A model generated the notes under the pieces. The model was not told the DNA's origin and ran no database searches. It saw nothing but the letters and a program-made list of their open reading frames with translations. The position numbers and the translations under genes are program-made. From contig NZ_JAMJPL010000001.1 of assembly GCF_023555055.1 (NCBI RefSeq), positions 1,302,001-1,366,000 of the forward strand: a DNA stretch of 64,000 bases, in the 5' to 3' direction. This document shows positions 37,804 to 47,998 of the stretch, piece after piece. Position 1 is the stretch's first letter; each line of letters begins with the position of its first letter. This DNA comes from Marinobacter sp. ATCH36. Its GTDB lineage: Bacteria; Pseudomonadota; Gammaproteobacteria; Pseudomonadales; Oleiphilaceae.

Positions 37804-39663
37804 TCAGGCGCCAGTGGCTTCGGATGTAATCAGGTGCCTGCTCTTGGGTACAAAGCTCAGCGCCACTTCCACACCGCCATTATCACGGTTCAGGACGTTG
37901 ACCTTCCCGCCCAGGGTGCGGGCCCGGTCCTGCATTATAATCAGGCCATAGTGCTGTGCCGGCTGGTCACCCGCTGGCAGCCCTTTACCATTATCAAGTA
38001 TTCTGACCTTTACCCGCGGAGATTCAAACAGCACCTGCACCAGAATCTCCGATGCCTCGGAATGTTTAACGGCATTGGCCAGTCCCTCGCGGACGATCTG
38101 CAGGGTGTGGATTTCCTCGTTGGGAGACAGTGTCTGCGGCGGTAGGCCGTATTCCAGCTGGACTTTACTGCCCAGACGCTCGGAGAACTCCTCTACGGTC
38201 TGCCGCAAGGCCGTCGCCAGGTCCGGCGTGTCCAGTTTCAGCCGGAAAGTGGTCAGTAGCTCTCGCAGCTGACGGTAAGCGCTGTTCAGGCCGGTACTCA
38301 GTTCTTCGAGAATGTCGTGGTGAGTCTGTTCATGCTCACCCGCGATATTAAGACGGCGGAGTCGGGCGACCTGCATTTTCAGATAGGACAGAGACTGGGC
38401 CAGGGAATCGTGGAGCTCCCGCGCGATCACCGTGCGCTCTTCAACAAGTGTTAGCTGCTGCTCTTCAGTAATCTGGCGCTCCAGGAAGATGGCTGTGGCA
38501 AGTTGATCGCTCAGTGTTTCAAGTAAACGACGGGAGGTCTCGGAAAGACCCTTGCTGGCCGGATACCAGACCTCCAGAGTGCCCAGAAGTTGCCCTGGCG
38601 TGCGAATCGGTAACAGCAACCTTCGGCCATCGTTGTCGTCGGATGGCAGGTCATCAAATACTTCCGGGGTTACCAGGCAGGCATTGCAATGATGGTCCTT
38701 GCAGTAGAAGGGGCGCTCTTTCGTGGAGGTGGTAATGGCTTCTACCGGTTCGCTGGAGTTCTTGTCATGCAGGAACAAGCGGATGGGGCCAATGCCCAGC
38801 AACTGCTCCAGATCCTGGAGCATGGGGATGGCACCGCTGCAAAGGTCGTGATTGGCGAACAGGGAACGACTGGCGGAGTGGAGCAGTTCCAGGGCCGCGT
38901 GGCTTTTCTCCAGCTCACGGGTTTTTGCCATCGCATCTTCTTTTAGCTCGTTATAGCTCAGGGCCAGTTCGCTGGTCATCTGATCAAAGGCAGCCCCAAG
39001 CTGGGACAGCTCATCCGACCCTTTCAGGTTGGCCTTATGGGAGAAATCCTGTTCGCCTACCGCGACGGCGATATCCATCAGTTTGCGTAGAGGGCGTAGT
39101 ACCCGCTTTTTGATATCCAGGAATAGCCCGAAAATGATAAGTATCGAGAACACCAGGCTGATGATCTGGATCAGGTGCAACAGATCGACGCGGGCTTCGG
39201 TCCGGTGCTCCAGCATGCTCACCAATTCATCTACTTCAGCCACATAGCGCTCCGTTACAGCAATCAGGTCTTCCGTCACGCGAGTGCTGTTTGGTGCATT
39301 GGCAACCAGTGCCGGCCGGAGCTCATCCTGCCAGAGGGATTCCATGGCCTGGTGCTGCCTCTTCAGGGGATGGTCGTCGGCTCCGGGAATGGCCCGGTTG
39401 AAACCTGGGTGGGCCATGCGTTCCTGATAGGTGTCCAGCCTGGCCATGAATGTGTTGGCATGATCTTCTGCCGGGTCGACCGCGGTGCGGGCCAGTAATT
39501 CATAGGCGCCCATACGCAATGAACCGGCAATGTTGATTGCGGTTGCATTGCCCTCGATGCTTCGTGATACGCCGAGGGTAGTCGCCATGCTGACGAGGGC
39601 GGTCAGTACGACAGCGCTGACGACAATGGCGATGCGTTTAACGAGGGGGCTGTTACGTGTCAT
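37804..39663 (-). CDS. narX: Nitrate/nitrite sensor histidine kinase NarX
   Basis: 619 residues. N-terminal span, then the periplasmic P-box [27 protein letters not shown] where nitrate binds, helical sensor, second span, HAMP (about 190-240), a GAF-like region with cysteines (CKDHHCNAC), then HisKA_3 with H418 in [25 protein letters not shown] and an HATPase domain. Divergent from narK. Confidence 0.93.
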   Translation of the reverse strand: MTRNSPLVKRIAIVVSAVVLTALVSMATTLGVSRSIEGNATAINIAGSLRMGAYELLARTAVDPAEDHANTFMARLDTYQERMAHPGFNRAIPGADDHPLKRQHQAMESLWQDELRPALVANAPNSTRVTEDLIAVTERYVAEVDELVSMLEHRTEARVDLLHLIQIISLVFSILIIFGLFLDIKKRVLRPLRKLMDIAVAVGEQDFSHKANLKGSDELSQLGAAFDQMTSELALSYNELKEDAMAKTRELEKSHAALELLHSASRSLFANHDLCSGAIPMLQDLEQLLGIGPIRLFLHDKNSSEPVEAITTSTKERPFYCKDHHCNACLVTPEVFDDLPSDDNDGRRLLLPIRTPGQLLGTLEVWYPASKGLSETSRRLLETLSDQLATAIFLERQITEEQQLTLVEERTVIARELHDSLAQSLSYLKMQVARLRRLNIAGEHEQTHHDILEELSTGLNSAYRQLRELLTTFRLKLDTPDLATALRQTVEEFSERLGSKVQLEYGLPPQTLSPNEEIHTLQIVREGLANAVKHSEASEILVQVLFESPRVKVRILDNGKGLPAGDQPAQHYGLIIMQDRARTLGGKVNVLNRDNGGVEVALSFVPKSRHLITSEATGA

Positions 39664-39806
39664 CTGGTCTCTTCGTTGGGAACGGCGAATATGGCAGCTA
39701 CCCCCTTGAGGATAGTCGGGCGCCCGTGACTACCCCGATAGGCGGTCCCCCATCATAGTCTTTGACCCTGTACAGGGCAAAACATGAAACTGAAAGTTGG
39801 CTTCTG
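39664..39806. promoter_or_regulatory. narX-narK divergent promoter region with NarL-like heptamers
   Basis: Contains TACCCCC (39699-39705) and TACCCCG (39731-39737), close to the NarL heptamer TACYYMT, and a 12-bp perfect palindrome CCCTGTACAGGG (39766-39777) flanked by TTTGA and CAAAA. TACCCCC also occurs upstream of dnr. No canonical FNR site was found. Confidence 0.4.
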
Positions 39807-41096
39807 ATGGGTATTGTCATGCAGCAGTTCTCCGTTGGTGATGACGACGATAACGATAAACTGACCTCGCTGGCGGTGGTTCTTCCATTGGCGGTCGTTG
39901 GCTTTGTTATTTCTGCTGGCTGCTGGACCATCTTTGCCGTGGCGGGCGCTCATCTGAGAAATGCTCTGGCACTGGGCAGCCTGGAATTTGGCCTGTTATT
40001 GGCAATGCCAATGGCGGCGGGTGCGTTGTTGGCGGTGCCGGCTGGCATCGCTGCCCAAAAGGTAGGGGCGAGACGGGTAATGGTTGCCTGCCTGCTCGGC
40101 CTTGCTGTCTGCATGGCGCTGCTGTTGCTGGTGGACTCCTGGGCCGGTTACCTGCTGGTTGCTGCTGGCTTGGGCCTCGCTGGCGGATTCTACAGCGCAG
40201 GCCTTCAGTTCGTGACCTGCCATGCACCGCCCCGACATATGGGGCTGGTGCTGGGCATATTCGGTGCAGGGGTGACCGGTGCCGGATTGAACTACTATCT
40301 CGTTCCCCTGATTATGCAGGCGTTCTCCTGGAAAGGCGTGCCGCTTGCGTACCTCGTTGTACTTTTATTGGTCGCGGCCTTGTTGGTGTTGCTGACAGAG
40401 GATTCGGACGCGCGGTGTGATCCCGATGGTGAAACCAGTGCCCTTGGGTTATTGCGCGGCCTTGAAAGCTTCAGGGTATGGCGACAATACCTCTTCTTTG
40501 GCGTGGCTGCCGGAAGTTTCTTTTCTCTGGCATTGTGGTTGCCGGACTTTATATCGTCCCGTTTCCTGCTGACCATGGAGACCAGCGCCCGGTTGGCACT
40601 ATGGTTTGTGATTCCGGGTGCTCTCGCCCAGATCGCGGGAGGGGGGCTTTCAGATCACTATGGATCCGGCCGGGTGGTGGTACGCTCGCTGGCAGCATCT
40701 CTGGTCGCTTTATTCGTGCTGTCTTATCCGCCGATGACATTGTTTGTTCAGGGAGTCGAGTCTGTAATCGCTGTGGAGATTGCCCTGCCGCTCTTTCTGG
40801 AAGCCTTCTTCATTGTGTTACTTGGTATGGCACTGGGCTCTGCCATGGGAGGCCTTCAACGGTTGGTCATCGGGGAAAACCGGAAGGCAGCTGCTTTTGC
40901 TGCCGGCCTGTTGCTTTTCAGTGCCTGCCTGATGGCTTTCCTGCTGCCTGTGCTTTTTGGCGCTGTGATCCATTGGCTTGGTGTTGGCACGGCCATGTTC
41001 ATGATTCTGTTCGTGCTTCTTGCCGGCTGCCTGTTTCTGTTTGCCCGGGACTTTCGTCGCGAGGAGCGTTGGGCATTGTTCCGCAAGGGTGTATAG
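39807..41096 (+). CDS. narK: NarK-type nitrate/nitrite MFS transporter
   Basis: 429 residues, about 12 spans. Family-specific glycine-rich nitrate motif: GLVLGIFGAGVTGAGLNYYLVPLI; also FSLALWLPDFISSRF. The short acidic N-terminus (GDDDDNDK) precedes the first span. Start is uncertain between ATGs at 39807 and 39819; both lack a strong ribosome site. Encoded 130 nt before narG. Nitrate uptake or nitrate/nitrite exchange across the inner membrane. Confidence 0.85.
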   Translation: MGIVMQQFSVGDDDDNDKLTSLAVVLPLAVVGFVISAGCWTIFAVAGAHLRNALALGSLEFGLLLAMPMAAGALLAVPAGIAAQKVGARRVMVACLLGLAVCMALLLLVDSWAGYLLVAAGLGLAGGFYSAGLQFVTCHAPPRHMGLVLGIFGAGVTGAGLNYYLVPLIMQAFSWKGVPLAYLVVLLLVAALLVLLTEDSDARCDPDGETSALGLLRGLESFRVWRQYLFFGVAAGSFFSLALWLPDFISSRFLLTMETSARLALWFVIPGALAQIAGGGLSDHYGSGRVVVRSLAASLVALFVLSYPPMTLFVQGVESVIAVEIALPLFLEAFFIVLLGMALGSAMGGLQRLVIGENRKAAAFAAGLLLFSACLMAFLLPVLFGAVIHWLGVGTAMFMILFVLLAGCLFLFARDFRREERWALFRKGV

Positions 41097-41101
41097 CGAC
41101 C

Positions 41102-41144
41102 CTACCACCTGGGTGGTAGAGGTGAGTTATGTGGTAGTAACCAC
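41102..41144. promoter_or_regulatory. Palindromes upstream of narG
   Basis: Two dyads in the narK-narG gap: CTACCACCTGGGTGGTAG (41102-41119, perfect, 8-2-8) and GTGGTAGTAACCAC (41131-41144). The first has the 7-2-7 geometry of a NarL site but TACCACC differs from TACYYMT at two positions. May also act in termination of narK. Confidence 0.4.
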
Positions 41145-41226
41145 GCAGATTTCAGGGTTTTTCTCACACACAATGGTCTCAAATCGGAAGCACGATCCAG
41201 CAGACGGGTTGATGGAGAGAGAGACC

Positions 41227-44200
41227 ATGAGTCATTTGATCGACAAACTGAATTACTTCAGGAAGAAGCGCGAGCCATTCGCAAACGGACACGGTGAAAC
41301 CCACGAGGTCAGCCGCGAGTGGGAAGACAGCTACCGCCAGCGCTGGCAGCACGACAAGATCGTGCGTTCCACCCACGGGGTAAACTGCACTGGCTCCTGC
41401 AGCTGGAAAATCTACGTCAAGAACGGCCTGGTCACCTGGGAAACCCAGCAGACCGACTACCCCCGTACCCGCCCGGATCTGCCCAACCACGAGCCCCGCG
41501 GCTGCCCCCGTGGTGCCAGTTATTCCTGGTACATGTACAGCGCCAACCGCCTGAAGTACCCGCTGATGCGCAAGCATCTGATGAAGCTCTGGCGCGCAGC
41601 GAAAACAGAACACGGCGACCCGGTGGATGCCTGGGCTTCGATCGTGGAAGACCCCAAGAAAACCGCCGAGTACAAGCCCCGTCGTGGCATGGGTGGCTTC
41701 GTGCGTTCCAGCTGGGACGAGGTTAACGAACTGATTGCCGCCTCCAACGTCTACACCGCCAAACAGTACGGCCCGGATCGTATTATCGGCTTCTCGCCGA
41801 TTCCGGCCATGTCCATGGTGTCCTACGCTGCCGGCAGCCGTTACCTGTCGATGATCGGTGGCGTATGCATGAGCTTCTACGATTGGTACTGCGACCTGCC
41901 GCCGGCCTCTCCGCAAACCTGGGGTGAGCAGACCGACGTGCCGGAATCCGCGGACTGGTACAACTCCGGCTACATTATCGCCTGGGGCTCCAACGTGCCC
42001 CAGACCCGTACCCCGGATGCCCACTTCTTCACCGAAGTGCGTTACAAGGGCACCAAGACCGTTGCCATTACGCCGGACTACGCGGAAGTCTCCAAGCTTT
42101 CCGACGAGTGGCTGAACCCCAAGCAGGGCACCGACGCCGCTCTGGGCATGGCCATGGGCCACGTAATCCTGAAAGAATTCCACGTCGACAAGCCCAGCGA
42201 GTATTTCACCGACTACGTACGCCGCTACACCGACATGCCGTATCTGGTCATGCTGGATCAGCGTGAGGATGGCCGCTATGTGCCGGGCCGCTTCCTGCGC
42301 GCCAGTGATCTGGTGGACGGCCTCGGGGAAGAGAACAACCCTGAGTGGAAAACCATTGCCATCGACGAGAAGACCAACCAGCTGACTGCGCCCAACGGCT
42401 CCATCGGATATCGCTGGGGCCAGAAGGGTAAGTGGAACCTGAAGCAAACAGCAGACAGCAACGATGTGGAACTGCAGTTGTCCATGGTCGAGAAGCATGA
42501 CGACGTCGTCGATGTGGCCTTCCCGTACTTCGGCGGTATCGAGCACGACCATTTCAAGAGCGTGGAGATCTCCGACACCCTGACCCACAAATTGGGCAGC
42601 CGCAAAGTACAGCTGGCCGATGGCAGCGAGGGCCGAGTGGTCACCGTTTATGACCTGATGGTGGCCAACTACGGCATCAGCCGCAACCTGGGTGACGATG
42701 ATGGCGCCACTTCCTATGACGAGGTGAAGCCCTACACCCCGGCCTGGCAGGAAAAAATTACCGGTGTTCCCGCCGACAAAGTGATCCGCATTGCCCGTGA
42801 ATTCGCCGACAACGCCGATAAAACCAAGGGTCGCTCCATGGTCATCGTCGGTGCCGGTATGAACCACTGGTACCACATGGACATGAACTACCGTGGCCTG
42901 ATCAACATGCTGATCATGTGTGGCTGTATCGGCCAGAGCGGTGGTGGCTGGGCCCACTATGTCGGCCAGGAAAAACTGCGCCCGCAGACCGGCTGGCAGC
43001 CATTGGCCTTTGGTCTGGACTGGCAGCGTCCGCCGCGCCACATGAACTCTACGTCCTTCTTCTACGCCCACTCCGGCCAGTGGCGCTATGAGAAGCTGGG
43101 TGTGGACGAAATCCTGTCGCCGCTGGCGGACAAGTCCAAATTCAGTGGCAGCCTGATCGACTACAACGTACGTGCCGAGCGCATGGGCTGGCTGCCGTCT
43201 GCACCGCAGCTGAACCGAAACCCGCTGGGCATTGCCGCAGAAGCCGAGAAGGCAGGCATGGAAGTGGCGGATTACGTGGCCCAGTCCATGAAAGACGGCT
43301 CCCTGGCCTTTGCCAGTGAAGACCCGGAAGCGAAGCAGAATTGCCCGCGCAACCTGTTTGTCTGGCGCTCCAACCTCCTGGGTTCATCCGGTAAGGGCCA
43401 CGAATACATGCTCAAGTACCTGCTGGGTACCAAGAGTGGACTGCAGGGTAAGGACCTTGGCCACCAGGGTGGTGCCAAACCGACAGAGGTCAAGTGGCAC
43501 GACGAGGCGCCGGAAGGCAAGCTTGACCTGCTGGTCACCCTGGACTTCCGCATGTCCACCACCTGTCTGTATTCAGACATCGTTCTGCCAACGGCCACCT
43601 GGTACGAGAAGAACGACCTGAACACCTCGGACATGCACCCGTTCATCCACCCGCTGACCGCCGCCACCGACCCGGCCTGGGAAGCGCGCAGTGACTGGGA
43701 AATCTACAAGGGCATCGCCAAGGCGTTCTCGAAAGCTACCGAAGGCCACCTGGGCGTCGAAAAAGACGTGGTCACCCTGCCGTTGCTGCACGATGCGCCG
43801 GCGGAATTGGGCCAGCCCTTCGATGTGAAGGACTGGAAGCGGGGCGAATGCGACCTGATCCCGGGCAAGACCGCGCCCAGCTTCATCACCGTTGAGCGGG
43901 ACTATCCGAACACCTACGCACGGTTCACCTCCCTTGGGCCTCTGATGGACAAGCTGGGTAACGGCGGTAAGGGCATCAACTGGAACACCGAGAAAGAAGT
44001 GAAGTTCCTCGGCGACCTGAACTTCAAACATATCGACGGCGCCAACGCAGGCCGGCCGAAGATCGAAAGCGCGATTGATGCCGCCGAAGTGATTCTGACC
44101 CTGGCCCCGGAAACCAACGGGCAGGTGGCGGTGAAGGCCTGGGCTGCGCTGTCAGAAATGACCGGCCTGGACCACACCCACCTGGCGAAGAACAAGGAAG

Positions 44201-44970
44201 AGGAAAAGATCCGCTTCCGGGACATCGTGGCGCAGCCGCGCAAGATTATCTCAAGCCCGACCTGGTCTGGCCTGGAAGATGAACATGTGTCCTACAACGC
44301 CGGTTACACCAACGTTCACGAGCTGATCCCCTGGCGCACCCTGACCGGTCGTCAGCAGTTCTACCAGGACCATGAGTGGATGCGCGCCTTCGGTGAAAGC
44401 CTGCTGGTCTACCGTCCGCCCATCAACACCAAGGCAATGGCACCCATGTTGGGCAAGAAGCCTAACGGAAACCCCGAGAAGGCACTGAACTTCCTGACGC
44501 CACACCAGAAATGGGGTATCCACAGCACCTACAGCGACAACCTGCTGATGCTGACCCTGTCCCGCGGTGGCCCGATTGTCTGGCTGAGTGAAGACGACGC
44601 GAACGAGATCGGCGTGGAAGACAACGACTGGATTGAGGTATTCAATGCCAACGGCGCTATCGCGGCCCGGGCGGTGGTCAGCCAACGGGTTATGCCTGGC
44701 ATGGTGATGATGTATCACGCCCAGGAACGGGTGGTGAACATTCCGGGCTCCGAGATCACCGGCACCCGGGGTGGTATCCACAACTCGGTTACCCGGGTCT
44801 GCCCGAAACCGACCCATATGATCGGTGGTTATGCCCAGTATTCCTACGGCTTCAACTACTACGGCACCGTGGGCTCCAACCGTGACGAGTTCGTGGTGGT
44901 GCGCAAAATGCACAACGTCGACTGGCTCGACGGCGAAGGCAATGACACTGTTCAGGAGGCTGTAAAATGA
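41227..44970 (+). CDS. narG: Respiratory nitrate reductase alpha subunit NarG
   Basis: 1247 residues, the same length as E. coli NarG. Reduces nitrate to nitrite at a Mo-bis-MGD centre on the cytoplasmic side of the membrane. The FS0 [4Fe-4S] ligand stretch is STHGVNCTGSCSWKIYVKNGLVTWE (first ligand His). The Mo-ligating Asp is in YDWYCDLPPASPQTWGEQTD. GGAGAGAG precedes the ATG. Overlaps narH by 4 nt. Confidence 0.98.
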   Translation: MSHLIDKLNYFRKKREPFANGHGETHEVSREWEDSYRQRWQHDKIVRSTHGVNCTGSCSWKIYVKNGLVTWETQQTDYPRTRPDLPNHEPRGCPRGASYSWYMYSANRLKYPLMRKHLMKLWRAAKTEHGDPVDAWASIVEDPKKTAEYKPRRGMGGFVRSSWDEVNELIAASNVYTAKQYGPDRIIGFSPIPAMSMVSYAAGSRYLSMIGGVCMSFYDWYCDLPPASPQTWGEQTDVPESADWYNSGYIIAWGSNVPQTRTPDAHFFTEVRYKGTKTVAITPDYAEVSKLSDEWLNPKQGTDAALGMAMGHVILKEFHVDKPSEYFTDYVRRYTDMPYLVMLDQREDGRYVPGRFLRASDLVDGLGEENNPEWKTIAIDEKTNQLTAPNGSIGYRWGQKGKWNLKQTADSNDVELQLSMVEKHDDVVDVAFPYFGGIEHDHFKSVEISDTLTHKLGSRKVQLADGSEGRVVTVYDLMVANYGISRNLGDDDGATSYDEVKPYTPAWQEKITGVPADKVIRIAREFADNADKTKGRSMVIVGAGMNHWYHMDMNYRGLINMLIMCGCIGQSGGGWAHYVGQEKLRPQTGWQPLAFGLDWQRPPRHMNSTSFFYAHSGQWRYEKLGVDEILSPLADKSKFSGSLIDYNVRAERMGWLPSAPQLNRNPLGIAAEAEKAGMEVADYVAQSMKDGSLAFASEDPEAKQNCPRNLFVWRSNLLGSSGKGHEYMLKYLLGTKSGLQGKDLGHQGGAKPTEVKWHDEAPEGKLDLLVTLDFRMSTTCLYSDIVLPTATWYEKNDLNTSDMHPFIHPLTAATDPAWEARSDWEIYKGIAKAFSKATEGHLGVEKDVVTLPLLHDAPAELGQPFDVKDWKRGECDLIPGKTAPSFITVERDYPNTYARFTSLGPLMDKLGNGGKGINWNTEKEVKFLGDLNFKHIDGANAGRPKIESAIDAAEVILTLAPETNGQVAVKAWAALSEMTGLDHTHLAKNKEEEKIRFRDIVAQPRKIISSPTWSGLEDEHVSYNAGYTNVHELIPWRTLTGRQQFYQDHEWMRAFGESLLVYRPPINTKAMAPMLGKKPNGNPEKALNFLTPHQKWGIHSTYSDNLLMLTLSRGGPIVWLSEDDANEIGVEDNDWIEVFNANGAIAARAVVSQRVMPGMVMMYHAQERVVNIPGSEITGTRGGIHNSVTRVCPKPTHMIGGYAQYSYGFNYYGTVGSNRDEFVVVRKMHNVDWLDGEGNDTVQEAVK

Positions 44971-46541
44971 AAATCCGTTCCCAAGTTGGCATGGTACTGA
45001 ACCTGGACAAGTGCATCGGATGCCACACCTGTTCCGTCACCTGCAAAAACGTATGGACCAGCCGTGAAGGCATGGAATACGCCTGGTTCAACAACGTCGA
45101 GACCAAGCCCGGTATCGGCTACCCCAAAGAGTGGGAGAACCAGGACAAGTGGAAGGGCGGCTGGATGCGTGACAGCTCCGGCAAAATCCGCCCGAAGATC
45201 GGTGGCCGCTTCCGGATCCTGGCGAACATCTTCGCCAACCCGGATCTGCCCCAGATCGACGACTACTACGAGCCGTTTGATTTCGACTACCAGCATCTGC
45301 ACACCGCCGGTGACAGCAAGCACCAGCCGGTCGCCCGGCCCCGCTCGCTGATATCCGGCCAGCGCATGCAGAAAATCGAATGGGGCCCGAACTGGGAGGA
45401 AATCCTGGGCACCGAGTTTGCCAAGCGCCGCAAGGACAAGAACTTTGACCAGGTGCAGGCGGACATTTACGGCCAGTTCGAAAACACTTTCATGATGTAC
45501 CTGCCGCGTCTGTGCGAGCACTGTCTCAACCCCACCTGCGTAGCCAGCTGCCCGAGTGGCGCCATCTACAAGCGTGAGGAAGACGGTATTGTACTGATCG
45601 ACCAGGACAAGTGCCGCGGCTGGCGGATGTGTGTATCCGGCTGCCCGTACAAGAAAATCTACTTCAACTGGAAGACCGGCAAGTCCGAGAAGTGCATCTT
45701 CTGCTATCCGCGTATTGAAGCCGGGCTGCCGACCGTGTGCTCCGAAACCTGCGTCGGCCGGATTCGCTACCTGGGCGTGCTGCTTTACGACGCCGACCGT
45801 ATCGAGGAAGTGGCCAGCACCCCGGGCGAGCATGAGCTGTACGAGAAGCAGCTGGAAATCTTCCTGGACCCGAACGATCCGAAAGTCATCGAGCAGGCGA
45901 AGAAAGACGGCATCCCGATGAATGTCATCGAAGCCGCCCAGCAGAGCCCGGTCTACAAGATGGCGGTGGACTGGAAACTGGCCCTGCCGCTGCATCCGGA
46001 ATACCGCACCCTGCCCATGGTCTGGTACGTGCCGCCCCTGAGCCCGATCCAGTCTGCTGCGGAAGCCGGCAAGGTTGAGTTTGACGGCATTTTGCCGAAG
46101 ATCGAAAGCCTGCGAATTCCGGTGAAATACCTGGCCAACCTGCTCACCGCCGGTGACGAGAAGCCGATTGTCCGTGCCCTCAAGCGGATCATGGCCATGC
46201 GCCTTTACAAGCGGGCGGAAACCGTGGAAGGCAAGGAAGACTTGCGGGCACTGCAGGAAGCCGGGTTGACCAAGGCCCAGGCTGACGAAATGTACCGTTA
46301 CCTGGCCATCGCCAACTACGAGGACCGCTTCGTGATTCCCACCAGCCATCGTGAGCTGGCCAAGGAAGCCTTCCCGGATGCTGACGCCTACGGTGAGCGC
46401 AACGGTTGCGGTTTCAGCTTCGGCGACGGCTGCAATGGCGATAGTGAGTTCAACATGTTTGGTGGCCGCAAGCAGACCACAAGCATGGTCCAGAAACTGT
46501 CTACCGTTAAGCAGGTAGATCCGAAGCAGCTGCAGGAATAA
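44967..46541 (+). CDS. narH: Respiratory nitrate reductase beta subunit NarH
   Basis: 524 residues with four ferredoxin-type cysteine clusters passing electrons from NarI to NarG: CIGCHTCSVTC near the N-terminus, CEHCLNPTCVASCPSGAI, CRGWRMCVSGCPYKK (one position is Trp, as in the [3Fe-4S] cluster of NarH), and CIFCYPRIEAGLPTVCSETC. Coupled to narG by a 4-nt overlap. Confidence 0.98.
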   Translation: MKIRSQVGMVLNLDKCIGCHTCSVTCKNVWTSREGMEYAWFNNVETKPGIGYPKEWENQDKWKGGWMRDSSGKIRPKIGGRFRILANIFANPDLPQIDDYYEPFDFDYQHLHTAGDSKHQPVARPRSLISGQRMQKIEWGPNWEEILGTEFAKRRKDKNFDQVQADIYGQFENTFMMYLPRLCEHCLNPTCVASCPSGAIYKREEDGIVLIDQDKCRGWRMCVSGCPYKKIYFNWKTGKSEKCIFCYPRIEAGLPTVCSETCVGRIRYLGVLLYDADRIEEVASTPGEHELYEKQLEIFLDPNDPKVIEQAKKDGIPMNVIEAAQQSPVYKMAVDWKLALPLHPEYRTLPMVWYVPPLSPIQSAAEAGKVEFDGILPKIESLRIPVKYLANLLTAGDEKPIVRALKRIMAMRLYKRAETVEGKEDLRALQEAGLTKAQADEMYRYLAIANYEDRFVIPTSHRELAKEAFPDADAYGERNGCGFSFGDGCNGDSEFNMFGGRKQTTSMVQKLSTVKQVDPKQLQE

Positions 46542-46551
46542 GGAGGCCAAA

Positions 46552-47292
46552 ATGCAACTTTTAAAAGTAATAGCGCGGGTGCTCGAGTACCCCACCGACG
46601 AACTTCAGGCCTCCAAAGACGCGCTGGTAGCCGCAGTCCTGGAAGATAACCGGCTGCCACGGAAGAACAAAGAACAGCTCCTCCGGTGCATCGACCTGGT
46701 GTGCGACGGTGACCTGCTGGATATGCAGGAAAACTACGTGGGCACGTTCGATAAGGGCAGGGCAACGTCCCTGCTGCTGTTTGAGCACGTGCACGGCGAG
46801 TCCCGTGATCGTGGCCAGGCCATGGTGGACCTGATGGAGCAGTATCGCGCCAACGGCCTGGAAATCGATGCCAAGGAGCTGCCGGATTACCTGCCGCTGT
46901 TCCTGGAGTATCTCTCTACCCGGCCGTGGGATGAGATCAGGAACTGGCTGGAAGACATCCATCATATCCTTGGACTGTTAGGCGAAAGACTTTACCAGCG
47001 TGAAAGTCTCTATCACGTAATTATGGATTCACTGCTGGTGCTGTCTGGTCGTGAGGCGAACCGTCAGGAGCTGGCGCAGATCGTGGCTTCGGAAGAGCGC
47101 GATGACACGCCGGAGGCCCTGGACAAGGTCTGGGAAGAAGAAATGGTTAAGTTTGTGGACGATCAGGGCAGTTCCTGCGCAACCGGTGGCGTTGTAGGCC
47201 AGCGCCGCCGCGAACTGGAACAGACCCAGACCATCCACCTGAGTGATCAGCTGATGACGGACGCAACACCCCGTCAGGCGGGGCGCGCCTGA
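46552..47292 (+). CDS. narJ: Nitrate reductase assembly chaperone NarJ
   Basis: 246 residues of the TorD/NarJ family. Motifs LDMQENYVGTFDKGRATSLLLFEHVHGESRDRGQAMVDL and LPDYLPLFLEYLS. Needed for molybdenum cofactor insertion into NarG. AAGGAGG precedes the start. Starts 10 nt after narH. Confidence 0.95.
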   Translation: MQLLKVIARVLEYPTDELQASKDALVAAVLEDNRLPRKNKEQLLRCIDLVCDGDLLDMQENYVGTFDKGRATSLLLFEHVHGESRDRGQAMVDLMEQYRANGLEIDAKELPDYLPLFLEYLSTRPWDEIRNWLEDIHHILGLLGERLYQRESLYHVIMDSLLVLSGREANRQELAQIVASEERDDTPEALDKVWEEEMVKFVDDQGSSCATGGVVGQRRRELEQTQTIHLSDQLMTDATPRQAGRA

Positions 47293-47312
47293 CGGCGCAG
47301 GAGGAAACGACA

Positions 47313-47990
47313 ATGTCTTACCTGAACACACTGTTATTCGGAATCTACCCGTACATCGCCCTTGCCGTGCTCGTGATCGGCACCTGGGCCCGGTACGATC
47401 ATGGGCAATTCACCTGGAAGGCCCATTCCAGCCAGATACTGAGCAAGAAAAACATGGTAATGGCCAGCGTGCTGTTCCATGTCGGCGTACTGGTGATCTT
47501 CTTCGGCCATCTGGTGGGCCTGCTGACGCCTCATGCACTATATGAGCCGTTCATGACACCCGGCACCAAACAGATCTTGGCGATCGTGGTGGGCGGGATT
47601 GCCGGCGCAATGGCCATTGTTGGTGGTGGCATGCTGGCCTGGCGCCGGTTGACCGACCCCCGCGTAAAAGCCAGCAGCACCTTCGCTGACAATGCGATCA
47701 TCATCATTCTGGTGGTTCAGTTGGTGCTGGGCATGCTCACCATCCTGCCCACCATGGGCCACCTGGATGGCAGCACCATGCTCAAGTTCTCCGCCTGGGC
47801 CCAGGGTATCTTCACCCTGCAGGGTGGCGTGGCAGACTACATCGCCGACGTGCACTGGATCTACAAGACCCACATCTTCCTGGGCCTGACCATCTTCGTG
47901 CTGTTCCCGTTCACCCGCCTGGTACACATGCTAAGCGTGCCGGTGGAGTATTTCGGACGCAAATACCAGGTGGTGCGCAAGCGCGCTTAA
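47313..47990 (+). CDS. narI: Nitrate reductase gamma subunit NarI (cytochrome b)
   Basis: 225 residues, five spans. Histidines for the two b hemes are in FHVGVLVIFFGHLVGLLTPH and in WIYKTHIFLGLTIFVLFPFTRLVHMLS. Oxidises quinol on the periplasmic side and anchors NarGH. GGAGG precedes the ATG. Confidence 0.96.
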   Translation: MSYLNTLLFGIYPYIALAVLVIGTWARYDHGQFTWKAHSSQILSKKNMVMASVLFHVGVLVIFFGHLVGLLTPHALYEPFMTPGTKQILAIVVGGIAGAMAIVGGGMLAWRRLTDPRVKASSTFADNAIIIILVVQLVLGMLTILPTMGHLDGSTMLKFSAWAQGIFTLQGGVADYIADVHWIYKTHIFLGLTIFVLFPFTRLVHMLSVPVEYFGRKYQVVRKRA

Positions 47991-47998
47991 GGAGAAAC

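Noticed and set aside
41179..43071. Long minus-strand open frame (630 codons) opposite narG
   Set aside because: Antisense shadow of narG with low-complexity composition and no motif.
44952..46595. Minus-strand open frame (547 codons) opposite narH
   Set aside because: Mirror of narH codon bias; no family features.
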